From positions 682,001-746,000 of the forward strand of contig NZ_VLPS01000001.1 of the NCBI RefSeq assembly GCF_007570865.1: a stretch of DNA of 64,000 nt. The letters run 5' to 3'. The notes under the pieces are model-generated. The model worked only from the letters and a program-made list of their open reading frames with translations. It did not search any database and was not told the DNA's origin. Of this stretch, positions 9,410 through 19,034 are shown in pieces; the first letter of the stretch is position 1, and every line of letters begins with the position of its first letter. The DNA comes from Atlantibacter subterraneus. Lineage in GTDB: Bacteria; Pseudomonadota; Gammaproteobacteria; Enterobacterales; Enterobacteriaceae. A program made the position numbers and the translations under genes.

Positions 9410-9583
9410 ATGAGGCGTAGTAGAACTGAGGTTGGGCGCTGGCGGATGTTACGCCAGACTCAGCGGCGCAAATCGCGCTGGCTGGAAGCGCAGTCGCGAC
9501 GCAATATGCGGATCCACGCCATCAGAAAGTGCATTGTTAATCGTCAACGCGGCACTTTACTGTTTGCAATCCACGCGTTGTAA
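9410..9583 (+). CDS. yciY: YciY, small basic protein
   Basis: A 57-residue arginine-rich protein, MRRSRTEVGRWRML at the start, and the same length as E. coli YciY with which it shares the pattern RRKSRWLE.QSRRNMRIH.IRKCI. The function is unknown. An in-frame ATG at 9377 would give a longer product of 68 residues, but homology fixes the start at 9410. It diverges from clsA and ends before a perfect palindromic terminator. Confidence 0.85.
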   Translation: MRRSRTEVGRWRMLRQTQRRKSRWLEAQSRRNMRIHAIRKCIVNRQRGTLLFAIHAL

Positions 9584-9590
9584 GCGCAAA

Positions 9591-9622
9591 AAAGAGGGCA
9601 CCGCATGCGGTGCCCGATGATT
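9591..9622. terminator. Bidirectional terminator between yciY and yciI
   Basis: The perfect 20-base palindrome GGGCACCGCATGCGGTGCCC (9596-9615) is flanked by an A-run (9588-9595) on the left and GATGATTTTT on the right, so it can stop transcription from both yciY and yciI. Confidence 0.85.
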
Positions 9623-9638
9623 TTTAGCGTTCGGTTGC

Positions 9639-9935
9639 TCAGAAAACTTTCTTGAACGGCTTCACTGACACGGTTTTATACACTCCCGCCGCGATATAGG
9701 GATCTGCCTGCGCCCAGGCTTCGGCGTCTTCGAGCGATTCAAATTCAGCGATAACCGTAGAGCCGGTAAAACCCGCGGCACCAGGCTCATTGCTGTCAAC
9801 GGCAGGCATCGGCCCGGCAGTGAGTAATTTTCCTTCATCACGCAGCAGCTGCAGGCGAGCCAGGTGAGCCGGGCGTACCGACAGTCGTTTTTCCAGAGAA
9901 TCGGCATTATCTTCAGCGTAAATAACGTAAAGCAC
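9639..9935 (-). CDS. yciI: YciI, YCII-domain protein (GTG start)
   Basis: A 98-residue protein of the YCII fold (DGPMA-type active-site family related to muconolactone isomerase), identical in length to E. coli YciI and ending [11 protein letters not shown] place the start at the GTG codon at 9935 because it aligns with the E. coli initiator (LYVIYA follows) and is preceded by AAAGGAA at a normal distance. The longer reading from ATG at 9968 would add 11 residues with no ribosome site. It diverges from tonB. The enzymatic role is unknown. Confidence 0.92.
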   Translation of the reverse strand: MLYVIYAEDNADSLEKRLSVRPAHLARLQLLRDEGKLLTAGPMPAVDSNEPGAAGFTGSTVIAEFESLEDAEAWAQADPYIAAGVYKTVSVKPFKKVF

Positions 9936-10090
9936 AGGCAGAGTTCCTTTAAAAATCGCAAAGAGCATTTACGGTATTGGAAAGCGCCCGATCCTGCAAC
10001 GTAAACATAAATTACCTGTTAATTCCTTAACATAATCCGGGTGTTTTTGAGGGTTAGCGGATGAGATTTGCATGAATGGGTGATGCGTTG

Positions 10091-10120
10091 TTGAATATGA
10101 TTGCTATTTGCATTTAAAAT
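10091..10120 (+). promoter_or_regulatory. tonB promoter with Fur-box-like sequence
   Basis: The stretch GAATATGATTGCTATTTGC (10093-10111) resembles the Fur box GATAATGATAATCATTATC and is almost the same as the sequence at the E. coli tonB promoter, where Fur binds. TTAAAAT at 10114-10120 is a reasonable -10. Iron repression is inferred from this similarity. Confidence 0.6.
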
Positions 10121-10158
10121 CGACCCATTGCTCATTTAACGAAATTGCTATGACCTCA

Positions 10159-10884
10159 ATGACCCTCGATTTACCTCGTCGTTTTCCATGGCCGACCCTG
10201 CTGTCTGTGGCGGTGCATGGTGCCGTAGTGGCGGGGCTGCTTTATACCTCGGTACATCAGGTTATTGAACTGCCTGCGCCTTCCCAGCCTATCTCCGTGA
10301 CCATGGTCGCGCCTGAAGTGCTGGAACCGCCGCAGCCGGTGGTCGAGCCGCCGCCGCCGGAACCGGTTGTTGAACCGGAGCCGGAACCCGAACCGCTGCC
10401 GGAACCGCCGAAAGAAGCGCCAGTGATGATCCATAAACCGGAACCGAAGCCGAAGCCAAAACCGAAGCCCAAGCCGGTGAAGAAAGTGGAAGAGCAGCCG
10501 AAGCGTGAAGTGAAACCGGCAGAGCCGCGCGCCGCATCGCCGTTTGAGAATAAAACCCCGGCTAAAACCGTTTCTCCACGTCCGTCTGCGCCAACCCCTG
10601 CTGTGGCCGCGCCGTCAGGCCCGCGAGCGGTGAGCCGTAACCAGCCGACCTATCCGGCGCGTGCCTTTGCGCTGCGTATGGAAGGCAACGTGCGGGTGAA
10701 ATTCGACGTGGGTGCCGATGGTCGGGTGGACAATATCCAGGTACTGTCAGCCAAACCGACCAATATGTTCGAGCGTGAAGTGAAAAACGCGATGCGTAAA
10801 TGGCGCTATGAGCCGGGCAAACCGGGTAACGGATTGATCGTTAACGTGGTATTCCGCATTAACGGCGGGGCGACGGTTGAATAA
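10159..10884 (+). CDS. tonB: TonB, energy transducer for outer-membrane receptors
   Basis: Links the proton-motive force sensed by ExbB/ExbD to TonB-dependent receptors for siderophores and vitamin B12. The N-terminal helix has the LLSVAVHGAVVAGLLYTSVH signal anchor with the essential histidine. Next comes a long periplasmic Pro-rich arm, first Glu-Pro repeats and then Lys-Pro repeats, and the C-terminal domain includes SRNQPTYPARAFALRMEG and MRKWRYEPGKPG. I chose MTLDLPRR as in E. coli; ATG at 10150 is an alternative. The protein is about 241 residues, similar to the 239 of E. coli. It converges on yciA. Confidence 0.96.
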   Translation: MTLDLPRRFPWPTLLSVAVHGAVVAGLLYTSVHQVIELPAPSQPISVTMVAPEVLEPPQPVVEPPPPEPVVEPEPEPEPLPEPPKEAPVMIHKPEPKPKPKPKPKPVKKVEEQPKREVKPAEPRAASPFENKTPAKTVSPRPSAPTPAVAAPSGPRAVSRNQPTYPARAFALRMEGNVRVKFDVGADGRVDNIQVLSAKPTNMFEREVKNAMRKWRYEPGKPGNGLIVNVVFRINGGATVE

Positions 10885-10904
10885 ACTACGCCCTAAATAA
10901 CAAA

Positions 10905-10930
10905 GCACGCCAGGTGGCGTGCTTTTTTTT
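10905..10930 (+). terminator. Terminator after tonB
   Basis: GCACGCC, loop AGGT, GGCGTGC, then eight T. It sits in the 44-base gap where tonB and yciA converge and overlaps the last two bases of the yciA stop region. Confidence 0.9.
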
Positions 10931-11330
10931 AGTTCAACGCGGGCAGCGGCCGGGGTTTTCCCTGTTCGTCCACCGCGACGTAGATAAATAACGCTTCGGT
11001 GGCTTTATAACGCTGGCCGATAGGTTCGGAAGAGACTTTCTTCACCCACACTTCCACGTTTATGGTCACCGATGTATTACCGCGCTTGATGCAATTTGCA
11101 TAGCAGCACACCACATCGCCCACTGCCACCGGGCGCAGAAAGGTCATTCCGTCGACGCGCACAGTGACGACGCGGCCATGGGCCTGCTCTTTCGCCATGA
11201 TCGCGCCGCCGATATCCATTTGCGACATCAGCCAGCCGCCGAAAATATCGCCGTTAGCATTGGTGTCTGCGGGCATCGCCAGCGTGCGTAATACTAATTC
11301 TCCCTGCGGTGCGGTTTGTTCGTGACTCAT
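10929..11330 (-). CDS. yciA: YciA, acyl-CoA thioesterase
   Basis: Hotdog-fold hydrolase that cleaves a broad range of acyl-CoA esters in the cytoplasm. The 133 residues contain the core [19 protein letters not shown] with the catalytic aspartate, and the pattern [14 protein letters not shown]. The start overlaps the stop of yciB by four bases, so the two are translationally coupled. The E. coli neighbourhood tonB/yciA/yciB/yciC is kept. Confidence 0.96.
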   Translation of the reverse strand: MSHEQTAPQGELVLRTLAMPADTNANGDIFGGWLMSQMDIGGAIMAKEQAHGRVVTVRVDGMTFLRPVAVGDVVCCYANCIKRGNTSVTINVEVWVKKVSSEPIGQRYKATEALFIYVAVDEQGKPRPLPALN

Positions 11331-11866
11331 TTCTTCTCTTCCTGCGGCATATGGCGATAAATATAAATTCCGCTTAACAGGGTAAATACCAGGGTTAACG
11401 CCGTCAGCCCAAAGACTTTAAAATTGACCCATACGCTTTGCGGCAGCCAGAACGCGATATAAATATTGGCCAGGCCGCAGGCAATAAAGAACAGCGCCCA
11501 GGCGATATTCAGGCGTGACCACACTGGTTGCGGCAGCGTCAGTTCTTTGCCGAGCATGCTCTGAATCAGCGGTTTTTTCATGATCCACTGGCTAATCAGC
11601 AATGCGCTGGCGAACAGGGCGTAAATCACCGTGACTTTCCACTTAATAAATTCATCGTTGTGGAAAAACAGCGTCAGACCGCCAAATACCGCCACCAGTA
11701 CAAAAGTAATGAGCGCCATTTTTTCAATCTTGCGGTATTTGAACCAGCTATATACCAGCACCACGGCGGTAGCGACAATCAGCGCCGCGGTTCCGGCATA
11801 AATATCGTACAGCTTATAAAATGCAAAAAAGACAATTAGCGGTAAAAAGTCGAGAAACTGCTTCAT
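11327..11866 (-). CDS. yciB: YciB, inner-membrane septation protein (IspA family)
   Basis: A 179-residue protein, the same length as E. coli YciB, with about five hydrophobic spans and the family start [20 protein letters not shown]. The family (intracellular septation protein A) has been linked to envelope integrity and cell division in E. coli and Shigella. It is followed by yciA with a four-base overlap and lies 59 bases after yciC. Confidence 0.95.
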   Translation of the reverse strand: MKQFLDFLPLIVFFAFYKLYDIYAGTAALIVATAVVLVYSWFKYRKIEKMALITFVLVAVFGGLTLFFHNDEFIKWKVTVIYALFASALLISQWIMKKPLIQSMLGKELTLPQPVWSRLNIAWALFFIACGLANIYIAFWLPQSVWVNFKVFGLTALTLVFTLLSGIYIYRHMPQEEKK

Positions 11867-11925
11867 AATCGATTCCGTAACGAAAGGCTCCTGACTCTAT
11901 CGCAACCGCCAGGAGCCGGGACAGG

Positions 11926-12669
11926 TTATTGGCGTAACAGCATGTACAGGCGATAAAGATAGATTAGCAGCAGCGCTGAAATTAAATTGCTCAGCGTGTT
12001 TGCGACAATCGCACCTACCTGAGGAGTCAGCGCCGCAAAACCGGAAGCCATCAGCAGCAGGGCGGTTTTCGCCAACAGCCAGCTCATCACCGCCGGAGCG
12101 ACAAGACGCATATTGCTCCAGGCCAGGCGCATACTGTTGCGCATCGCCTGAAAAATGCCCACTTTATCCTGTACCAGCATCACTGGTGCCAGCGACAGCA
12201 CAATCGCCAGAATAACGCCCGGCAGTACAATCAGCATAATGCCGACCTGCACCAGCAGCGTGGTCAGTAAAATTAGCAGGAACATCCGCGGCAGAACTGG
12301 CGCGCTGGCACCAATGGCGCGCAGGGCACTCACCGGCTGCCCGGCGGAAACCATCTGGATCAGTAATAAAATGCCGCCCGCCAGAATGGCGTTGCCGAAC
12401 AGACCGGAAAAGGTCGACACGGCGGAGGCGCGCAATAACACCTGCTGCTGTTCCGGCGTCATATTCTGCACCAGTTCAAACAGCCCAACGCTCCCGGTTA
12501 AATTATCGCCCTCGCTCAGAATCGACAGCTGTTCTTCGCTCGGTGAAAAGGCATGCCCAAAAAGAACGGTAATAAAGGCACATAGCAGCGCGATCAGCAG
12601 AATAGTAACCAGCTGATTGCGAAAAAAATTCCCCGTGTCACGGTAAACGGATTTTGCCGTGATAGACAT
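11926..12669 (-). CDS. yciC: YciC, UPF0259 inner-membrane protein
   Basis: A 247-residue polytopic membrane protein with about six hydrophobic segments, matching E. coli YciC in length and in the start [19 protein letters not shown]. The family has no proven function; in E. coli yciC lies in the yciABC block, as here. The AAGGAGAG ribosome site lies just before ATG. Confidence 0.94.
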   Translation of the reverse strand: MSITAKSVYRDTGNFFRNQLVTILLIALLCAFITVLFGHAFSPSEEQLSILSEGDNLTGSVGLFELVQNMTPEQQQVLLRASAVSTFSGLFGNAILAGGILLLIQMVSAGQPVSALRAIGASAPVLPRMFLLILLTTLLVQVGIMLIVLPGVILAIVLSLAPVMLVQDKVGIFQAMRNSMRLAWSNMRLVAPAVMSWLLAKTALLLMASGFAALTPQVGAIVANTLSNLISALLLIYLYRLYMLLRQ

Positions 12670-12695
12670 GCACTCTCCTTGAGTTGATTGCCGTA

Positions 12696-13097
12696 TTAAT
12701 CTGGCGGCAATTGTACCCTGGATGGCCTGTCAGTTGCAGCACTGTGAATGGTCAAGCTCAGTAAATCTGTGCCGTACAGCGGCGGTAAACCGTAATGGGC
12801 GCGGGCGCGGTTACAGGCTTCTTCGGTAACGCCGTTTTCTCCCGAGCGGGTAAATTCCCGGCAGGGGGAAGGCCGCTGATGATAAATCGCGCAGCTGACG
12901 TTTTTGCCAGGCTCGCCTTGCAACGCCACACAGCGGCTCTGGCGCTGGTTGGTGCCGCCCATACAGCGCAGGAAAGGGGTAACGGGTTCCGTCAGTTCAA
13001 CAGGCACCGCTCCGCCTGCATCATCAGCTTCAGCCCAGTAAAAAGAGACACGAAAAAACGCACAACAGGCACCGCAGGACAAGCATTCATTACTCAT
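12696..13097 (-). CDS. YkgJ-like cysteine-cluster protein
   Basis: A 133-residue cytoplasmic protein that opens with the motif CLSCGACC (CxxCxxCC, residues 5-12), followed by further cysteines in [22 protein letters not shown] and EEACNRAR. This pattern is that of the YkgJ/UPF0153 family, thought to bind zinc or an Fe-S cluster; the role is unknown. It sits 26 bases before yciC on the same strand, so it may be co-transcribed with it. In E. coli no such gene lies between yciC and ompW. The family call is firm; the exact ortholog is not. Confidence 0.8.
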   Translation of the reverse strand: MSNECLSCGACCAFFRVSFYWAEADDAGGAVPVELTEPVTPFLRCMGGTNQRQSRCVALQGEPGKNVSCAIYHQRPSPCREFTRSGENGVTEEACNRARAHYGLPPLYGTDLLSLTIHSAATDRPSRVQLPPD

Positions 13098-13369
13098 CGT
13101 ACACCCGCATTCATCAGATTCGCTTACTTATTGTCCACTACGTTAGCCAGCCTTCAGTGACGGCGCAAGATGTTAAAAACAAAATTTATTTGATACGCAA
13201 ACGGGTAATTGATGTAGATGCAAAATGGTGCGTGGTAAATGGCATGTAAAAATTAATCTAAATCAATAAATGTTAAATTTTCAAAATAAGTGTGATCGAA
13301 ACGAGATCACTTATTACTTCTTTGTAGGTATATTCAGCGCGCAAATAAAACCACAAAGAGGGAATGGAT
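13098..13369 (+). promoter_or_regulatory. ompW upstream region with FNR-type site
   Basis: The divergent gap between the cysteine-cluster gene and ompW is AT-rich. TTAAT-CTAA-ATCAA at 13253-13266 matches the FNR half-site pair TTGAT-N4-ATCAA in nine of ten positions. A weaker match starts at 13209. OmpW is induced without oxygen in E. coli by FNR, so a functional site is plausible. The ompW ribosome site AGAGGG is at 13357-13362. Confidence 0.55.
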
Positions 13370-14002
13370 ATGAAAAAGCTGACGGTGGCTCTGGCGCTTC
13401 TGGGTTGTTTTTCGGGTGTTGCGCCGGCTCACGAAGCAGGTGAATTTTTTATGCGTGCGGGTACCGCGACGGTGCGCCCGACGGAAGGATCGCAGGATGT
13501 ATTAGGCATGGGCGGCTTTAACGTCAGTAACAATACCCAGCTGGGGCTGACGTTCACCTGGATGGCAACCGACAATATCGGCGTGGAACTGCTGGCGGCG
13601 ACGCCGTTTCGTCATAAAGTTGGCCTGGGGGCGACGGGGGATCTGGCTACCGTTCACCAGCTTCCGCCAACGTTAATGGCGCAGTGGTATTTTGGCGATG
13701 CCACCAGCAAGGCGCGTCCTTATGTCGGCGTCGGCGTTAACTACACCACTTTCTTTGATACCAAATTCAACGATACCGGCAAAGATGCTCAGCTAACCGA
13801 CCTGAGCGTTAAAGATTCCTGGGGCGCGGCGGGGCAGGTGGGCCTGGATTACATGATCAATCCGGACTGGCTGATCAACATGTCGGTCTGGTATATGGAC
13901 ATCGACACCGAAGTGAAATTCAAAGCGGCGGGCGAGCAGCAGAATATCAAAACCCGTATCGATCCGTGGGTGTTTATGTTCTCGGCGGGCTATCGGTTCT
14001 GA
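13370..14002 (+). CDS. ompW: OmpW, outer-membrane eight-strand barrel
   Basis: Outer-membrane channel for small hydrophobic molecules and a colicin S4 receptor in E. coli. The signal peptide is MKKLTVALALLGCFSGVAPA, then the mature start HEAGEFFMRAG; the end MFSAGYRF has the terminal phenylalanine needed for barrel assembly. The product is 210 residues. I chose the ATG at 13370 rather than 13364 because AGAGGG is seven bases upstream of the former and only one base from the latter. In E. coli yciE, yciF and yciG follow toward trpA; here trpA is next. Confidence 0.95.
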   Translation: MKKLTVALALLGCFSGVAPAHEAGEFFMRAGTATVRPTEGSQDVLGMGGFNVSNNTQLGLTFTWMATDNIGVELLAATPFRHKVGLGATGDLATVHQLPPTLMAQWYFGDATSKARPYVGVGVNYTTFFDTKFNDTGKDAQLTDLSVKDSWGAAGQVGLDYMINPDWLINMSVWYMDIDTEVKFKAAGEQQNIKTRIDPWVFMFSAGYRF

Positions 14003-14026
14003 GTTTGTTTAGCCATTAGCTGCCTT

Positions 14027-14050
14027 TAAGCCCCTGTTGACAGGGGCTTA
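14027..14050. terminator. Hairpin between ompW and trpA
   Basis: TAAGCCCCTG, loop TTGA, CAGGGGCTTA form a ten-base perfect stem. Neither side has a clear T-run, so it may be a weak or factor-assisted terminator shared by the two converging genes, or an RNA-stabilising end structure. Confidence 0.55.
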
Positions 14051-14063
14051 ACAAGGCGGGTTA

Positions 14064-14873
14064 TTAGCCCTGGCGGGTGGCGGCCTTCAGGCTTTGCACA
14101 AACGCTTTCAACTCGCTCAGCATTGCGCTGTGATCGTTGAGGTTTTTCTCGATAATTTTCACGATGGCGGAGCCGGAAATCGCCCCGGCAGCGCCCGCTC
14201 CAATCGCGGCTTCAACCTGCGACGGCTCGGAAATGCCAAAGCCCTGCAACGGCGGCGCGGCATGGTATTCCGTCAGCTTGTCGATCAGATGATTCAGCGG
14301 CACGCTGGCGCGGTTTTCCGCACCGGTAACGCCCGCACGAGACAGCAAATAGGTATAGCCGCGGCCACGCGAGGCAATCTGGCGCAGAAGATTATCATCG
14401 GCATTGGGCGGACAGATGAAAATCGGCGCGACATTATGGCGCAGCGCCGCTTCGCTGAACGGTGCAGACTCTTCAACCGGCACATCCGCCACCAGCACCG
14501 AATCCACACCCACCTGGGCGCACTTCTGGTAAAACGCGTCGACACCGTTGCTGAACACCAGGTTGGCGTACATCAGCAGGCCAATCGGGATCTGTGGATG
14601 TTTCTGGCGGATGGTCGCCAGCATTTCAAAACACTGCGCCGGAGTCACGCCGGAGGCAAAGGCGCGCAGGGTGGCGTTCTGGATGGTCGGGCCGTCCGCC
14701 AGCGGATCGGAGAACGGAATGCCCAGCTCCAGCGCATCCGCTCCTGCTTCGATCAGCGTGTCGATAATGCGCAGCGACTGTTCCGGCGAGGGGTCGCCGA
14801 GGGTGACGAAAGGTACAAACGCCCCTTCCTTACGGGCTTCAAGCTGCTTAAACAACTGCTCATAACGTTCCAT
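14064..14873 (-). CDS. trpA: TrpA, tryptophan synthase alpha subunit
   Basis: Cleaves indole-3-glycerol phosphate to indole and glyceraldehyde 3-phosphate; indole is channelled to TrpB. It is a 269-residue TIM barrel. The catalytic glutamate and aspartate lie in FVTLGDPSP to [17 protein letters not shown]. Its start codon shares one base with the stop of trpB (TGATG), the classic coupling. It is the last gene of the trp operon. Confidence 0.97.
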   Translation of the reverse strand: MERYEQLFKQLEARKEGAFVPFVTLGDPSPEQSLRIIDTLIEAGADALELGIPFSDPLADGPTIQNATLRAFASGVTPAQCFEMLATIRQKHPQIPIGLLMYANLVFSNGVDAFYQKCAQVGVDSVLVADVPVEESAPFSEAALRHNVAPIFICPPNADDNLLRQIASRGRGYTYLLSRAGVTGAENRASVPLNHLIDKLTEYHAAPPLQGFGISEPSQVEAAIGAGAAGAISGSAIVKIIEKNLNDHSAMLSELKAFVQSLKAATRQG

Positions 14874-16066
14874 CAGATTTCCCCTCTTGCTTTCAAAATA
14901 TCGTGAACGGTGAAGATGTCTTTGTCGCCACGGCCAGAGAGGTTAACCACCAGCAGTTGCTCTTTTTCCGGGTTCTCGCGCGCCATCTTCAGGGCGTGAG
15001 CCAGCGCGTGGGAAGACTCCAGCGCCGGGATAATCCCTTCTTTCAGGCACAGGGTTTTAAAGGCTTCCAGCGCTTCATCATCGGTAATCGACACATACTC
15101 CGCGCGGCCTGTGCTGTTGAGATACGCATGCTGCGGGCCGACCGACGGGAAATCGAGCCCGGCGGAAATAGAGTACGACTCTTCGATTTGTCCGTCTTCG
15201 GTCTGCATCATCGGCGATTTCATGCCGAAGTAAATGCCCACGCGGCCATGCTTGAGCGGCGCGCCGTGTTCGCCGGTTTCAATACCGTGCCCGGCCGGTT
15301 CAATGCCAATCAGCCCCACGCCCTCTTCTTCAATAAAGTCGGCGAACATGCCGATGGCGTTAGAGCCGCCGCCCACGCAAGCCAGCACCGCATCCGGCAG
15401 GCGGCCCTCTTTTTCGAGGATTTGCGCTTTGGTCTCTTCGCCAATCATACGCTGGAATTCACGCACGATAGTCGGGAACGGGTGCGGGCCCGCTGCGGTG
15501 CCCAGCATATAGTGAGCGCGATCGTAGCTGCCGGACCAGTCGCGCAGCGCCTCGTTACAGGCGTCTTTCAGCGTGGCCGAGCCGCTGTGCACCGGGATCA
15601 CTTCCGCGCCCATCAGGCGCATACGGAACACGTTCGGCGACTGGCGCTCCACGTCTTTAGCGCCCATGTAGATGCGGCATTTCAGGCCGAGCAGGGCGCT
15701 TGCCAGGGCAGAAGCCACGCCGTGCTGGCCCGCGCCGGTTTCGGCGATGATTTCGGTTTTACCCATCCGCTTCGCCAGCAATGCCTGTCCCAGCACCTGG
15801 TTGGTTTTATGCGCGCCGCCGTGCAGCAAATCCTCACGCTTCAGATACAGCGTGGTGCGGGTGCCTTCGGTAATGTTCTGGCATTTGGTCAATGCGGTTG
15901 GACGACCAGCGTAGTTTTTCAACAGGTCGGTAAACTGCGCCTGAAACTCCGGGTCCTTCTGCGCGCTGACAAAAGCTTCTTCAAGCTGGCGCAGCGCGGG
16001 CATCAGGATCTGCGGAACATACATACCGCCAAATTCACCAAAATAAGGGTTCAGTAATGTTGTCAT
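14873..16066 (-). CDS. trpB: TrpB, tryptophan synthase beta subunit
   Basis: PLP enzyme that joins indole and serine to tryptophan. The 397 residues equal the E. coli length when the start is [19 protein letters not shown]. The PLP lysine is in HGGAHKTNQ and the phosphate-binding loop is [10 protein letters not shown]. An upstream in-frame extension of 28 codons lies inside trpC and is not used. Ten bases separate it from trpC. Confidence 0.97.
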   Translation of the reverse strand: MTTLLNPYFGEFGGMYVPQILMPALRQLEEAFVSAQKDPEFQAQFTDLLKNYAGRPTALTKCQNITEGTRTTLYLKREDLLHGGAHKTNQVLGQALLAKRMGKTEIIAETGAGQHGVASALASALLGLKCRIYMGAKDVERQSPNVFRMRLMGAEVIPVHSGSATLKDACNEALRDWSGSYDRAHYMLGTAAGPHPFPTIVREFQRMIGEETKAQILEKEGRLPDAVLACVGGGSNAIGMFADFIEEEGVGLIGIEPAGHGIETGEHGAPLKHGRVGIYFGMKSPMMQTEDGQIEESYSISAGLDFPSVGPQHAYLNSTGRAEYVSITDDEALEAFKTLCLKEGIIPALESSHALAHALKMARENPEKEQLLVVNLSGRGDKDIFTVHDILKARGEI

Positions 16067-16076
16067 GATCTCTTCC

Positions 16077-17435
16077 TTAATAGGCCCGCAGCGTTTTGAA
16101 TACCGCCGCCAGCTTGTTGCTGTCTTTAATACCCGGCGCGCTTTCCACACCGGAATTGAAATCTAAACCGCTACAGCCGAGTTTGGCCGCATCGACGCAG
16201 TTATCCGCGCCCAGCCCACCGGCCAGTAAGACGTTGTCGAGCTGTTGGCCCGCCAGCAATGACCAGTCGAAACGCTGCCCGCTGCCGCCCTGGCCGTTGT
16301 CGAACACATAGCGGTCAACAAATTGCAGATCGCGCGCCGGGAGGCTATTCGCCACGCTGAGCGCTTTCCAAATCGCCACCTCGTCAGGCAGCGCATCGCG
16401 CAGGGCGCTGATGTAAGCCCGATCTTCGCTGCCATGCAGCTGCACGGCGGATAATTTCAGCGCTTCGGCGATATTCACCACGTCCTGAACAGCGCTGTCG
16501 CGGAACACGCCGACATAGCGTAGCGGCGCGGCAGCGCTCACCGTCCGGGCCTGCTCCGGCGTAACGTAGCGCGGGGAGGAGGGCGCAAAAATCAGTCCGC
16601 CGAAGATTGCGCCCGCTTCATACGCCGCTTTGGCGTCTTCCGGGCGGGTCAGACCGCACACTTTGTTCTCACCCAGCAGCACGCTGCGCACCGCCGCGTT
16701 GAGGTCGTCCTGGCCCATCAGCGCAGAGCCAATCAGGAAACCGTTGGCAAAATGACTGAGCTCGCGCACCTGGGCATAGCTGTTGATGCCCGATTCGCTG
16801 ATCACTGTCACGCCTGCGCCGAGGCGCGGTGCCAGTTGGCGGGTGCGGTTCAGGTCGATTGACAGGTCGCGCAGGTCGCGGTTATTGATGCCGACGACTT
16901 TTGCCTCCAGCGCAATCGCGCGCTCCAGCTCTTCTTCATTACTGACTTCGGTCAGCACGCCCATATTCAGGCTGTGGGCCACCGCCGCCAGCTGGCGATA
17001 CTGCTCGTCATCCAGCACCGAGAGCATCAGCAGGCAGGCGTCGGCCTGATAGTAGCGCGCCAGGTAAATCTGGTACGCGTCGATAATGAAATCTTTGCAC
17101 AGCACCGGCTGCGGGGCGATCTGGCTGACGATGGGCAGGAAATCGAAGCTGCCCTGAAAATATTTCTCATCGGTCAGGACCGAAATCGCCGAAGCGTGGT
17201 GCTTATAAACCCCCGCGATACGCGCCGGGTCGAAGTCATCGCGGATCACGCCTTTGGACGGCGACGCCTTTTTGCATTCGAGAATAAAGACGGTACGTGC
17301 GCCCCGCAGCGCCTCGTAAAAATGGCGCTGGCTCGGCACAATTTCATTCTGGAAGCTGGCCAGCGGCTGCTGTGCTTTACGCGCTTCCACCCAAATGGCC
17401 TTGTCGGCGACGATTTTCGCTAACACGGTTTGCAT
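16077..17435 (-). CDS. trpC: TrpC(F), indole-3-glycerol phosphate synthase / PRA isomerase fusion
   Basis: Bifunctional 452-residue enzyme. The N-terminal half is IGPS ([13 protein letters not shown], then [12 protein letters not shown]) and the C-terminal half is the phosphoribosylanthranilate isomerase ([11 protein letters not shown] and [10 protein letters not shown]). The fusion is typical of Enterobacteriaceae. It lies three bases after trpD and ten before trpB. Confidence 0.97.
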   Translation of the reverse strand: MQTVLAKIVADKAIWVEARKAQQPLASFQNEIVPSQRHFYEALRGARTVFILECKKASPSKGVIRDDFDPARIAGVYKHHASAISVLTDEKYFQGSFDFLPIVSQIAPQPVLCKDFIIDAYQIYLARYYQADACLLMLSVLDDEQYRQLAAVAHSLNMGVLTEVSNEEELERAIALEAKVVGINNRDLRDLSIDLNRTRQLAPRLGAGVTVISESGINSYAQVRELSHFANGFLIGSALMGQDDLNAAVRSVLLGENKVCGLTRPEDAKAAYEAGAIFGGLIFAPSSPRYVTPEQARTVSAAAPLRYVGVFRDSAVQDVVNIAEALKLSAVQLHGSEDRAYISALRDALPDEVAIWKALSVANSLPARDLQFVDRYVFDNGQGGSGQRFDWSLLAGQQLDNVLLAGGLGADNCVDAAKLGCSGLDFNSGVESAPGIKDSNKLAAVFKTLRAY

Positions 17436-17438
17436 GAT

Positions 17439-19034
17439 TTATCCTCTCGCTGCCAATGCGGTAACACGATCGTAAGCGGCACCACTGCGCAGCACCTCGA
17501 TAACCCGTTGAGCGTTCACTCTGAGATCCTCTTCGCCGTGCAAACGCAGCAGCATAGCGACGTTAGCGGCGACGGCGGCCTCATGAGCGCTCTCGCCTTT
17601 ACCTTGTAACAGGCGGGTCAGAATGTCACGGTTTTCTTCCGGCGTGCCGCCCAGCAGCGCGTCCTGATGATAGGGCGTCAGGCCAAAGTCATCGGCGGTG
17701 AGCTGATAGCTTTTGATTTCGCCGTTATGCAGCTCTGCCACTAAGGTCGGGGCATGCAGCGACACTTCATCCATCCCGCCGCTGTGCACCACGGCGGCGC
17801 GCTGATAGCCCAGCACACGCAGGGTTTCGGCAATCGGCAGCACCAGCTCCGGGCTGTACACGCCAATCAGCGCCAGCGGCGGATGCGCCGGGTTAATCAG
17901 CGGCCCCAGCACGTTAAACAGGGTGCGGGTTTTCAGCTGCTGGCGGACCGGCATGGCGTGACGAAAGCCGGTGTGATATTTCGGCGCGAACAGGAAGCAA
18001 ACGCCCAGTTCATCCAGCGCCTGGCGGGACGCGTCGGCATTCATATCCAGATTGATGCCAAACGCCGCCAGTAGATCCGACGAACCGGAACGGCTTGAGA
18101 CGCTGCGGTTACCGTGCTTCGCCACTTTCAGCCCGACCGCCGCCGCCACAAACGCGCTGGCGGTTGAGATGTTAATGCTGTTGCTGCCGTCGCCGCCGGT
18201 ACCCACGATATCGGCAAACAGGTATTCCGGACGCGGGAAGGGCGCGGCGTTCTCTAACAGCGCCGTGGCGGCCCCGGCGATCTCATTGGGGTGCTCGCCG
18301 CGCACTTTAATGCTGACCAACGCCGCCGCCAGCTGTTCCGGCTTCAGCTCACCGCGCACAATCGCGGAGAACAGCTGGTGGCTCTCTTCGCGGCTCAGGG
18401 TCTGCGCCTGATACAGCTTGTCGAGGATCGGCTGGATGGTATTTTTCTCTTCCAGCGATTTCAGTGCCCAGGCGAGGGTTTGCTCCAGCAGGCGCGCGCC
18501 CTGGCTGGTAAGAATCGATTCCGGATGGAACTGGAAGCCCACTACGCGATCCGCATCGTGGCGCACGCCCATCACCATCCCGTTGAAGTGGGCGTTGATG
18601 GTCAAACCCGCCGGAACGTTGCTGCCCACCAGTGAATGGTAGCGCGCCACCGGCAGCGGATTTTGCAGCCCGGCGAACATGGCTTCGCCATCGTGGGTGA
18701 TGTTAGAGGCTTTGCCGTGCAGGATTTCCCCGGCCTGGCCCACGTAGCCGCCGTAGGCTTCGACAATCGCCTGATGCCCCAGGCAGATGCCGATAATCGG
18801 CAGCTTGCCGCGCATCCGGGTCAGCAACTCCGGCATACAGCCCGCTTCAGACGGCGTGCCCGGACCGGGCGATAGCATCAGCACCGGGTTCTTCATGGTC
18901 GCCAGACGGTCGATTAAGGTCTGCGCCGGGACATGATTACGGTAAATCACCACGTTGTGCCCGCTGGCACGCAGCTGATCGGCCAGGTTATAGGTAAATG
19001 AGTCGATATTATCGAGCAGCAGAATGTCGGCCAT
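17439..19034 (-). CDS. trpD: TrpD(GD), anthranilate synthase glutamine amidotransferase / anthranilate phosphoribosyltransferase
   Basis: Fusion of 531 residues as in E. coli. The N-terminal amidotransferase supplies ammonia to TrpE; its catalytic cysteine is in GICLGHQAI. The C-terminal domain transfers phosphoribose to anthranilate and has [18 protein letters not shown]. The start overlaps the trpE stop by one base (TGATG), coupling synthesis of the two partner subunits. Confidence 0.97.
   Translation of the reverse strand: MADILLLDNIDSFTYNLADQLRASGHNVVIYRNHVPAQTLIDRLATMKNPVLMLSPGPGTPSEAGCMPELLTRMRGKLPIIGICLGHQAIVEAYGGYVGQAGEILHGKASNITHDGEAMFAGLQNPLPVARYHSLVGSNVPAGLTINAHFNGMVMGVRHDADRVVGFQFHPESILTSQGARLLEQTLAWALKSLEEKNTIQPILDKLYQAQTLSREESHQLFSAIVRGELKPEQLAAALVSIKVRGEHPNEIAGAATALLENAAPFPRPEYLFADIVGTGGDGSNSINISTASAFVAAAVGLKVAKHGNRSVSSRSGSSDLLAAFGINLDMNADASRQALDELGVCFLFAPKYHTGFRHAMPVRQQLKTRTLFNVLGPLINPAHPPLALIGVYSPELVLPIAETLRVLGYQRAAVVHSGGMDEVSLHAPTLVAELHNGEIKSYQLTADDFGLTPYHQDALLGGTPEENRDILTRLLQGKGESAHEAAVAANVAMLLRLHGEEDLRVNAQRVIEVLRSGAAYDRVTALAARG

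Noticed and set aside
9596-9615. Perfect 20-base palindrome as an operator
   Set aside because: With an A-run and T-run on its sides and two genes converging on it, it is a bidirectional terminator.
10330-10500. Short repeated sequence in tonB, resembling a repeat array
   Set aside because: It encodes the Glu-Pro and Lys-Pro repeats of the TonB periplasmic arm; there are no spacers or fixed repeat length, so not CRISPR.
14903-16057. 384-codon frame on the plus strand over trpB, and the neighbouring one over trpA
   Set aside because: Antisense to certain trp genes, with the composition of a reversed frame (His, Arg, Gln) and no ribosome site.
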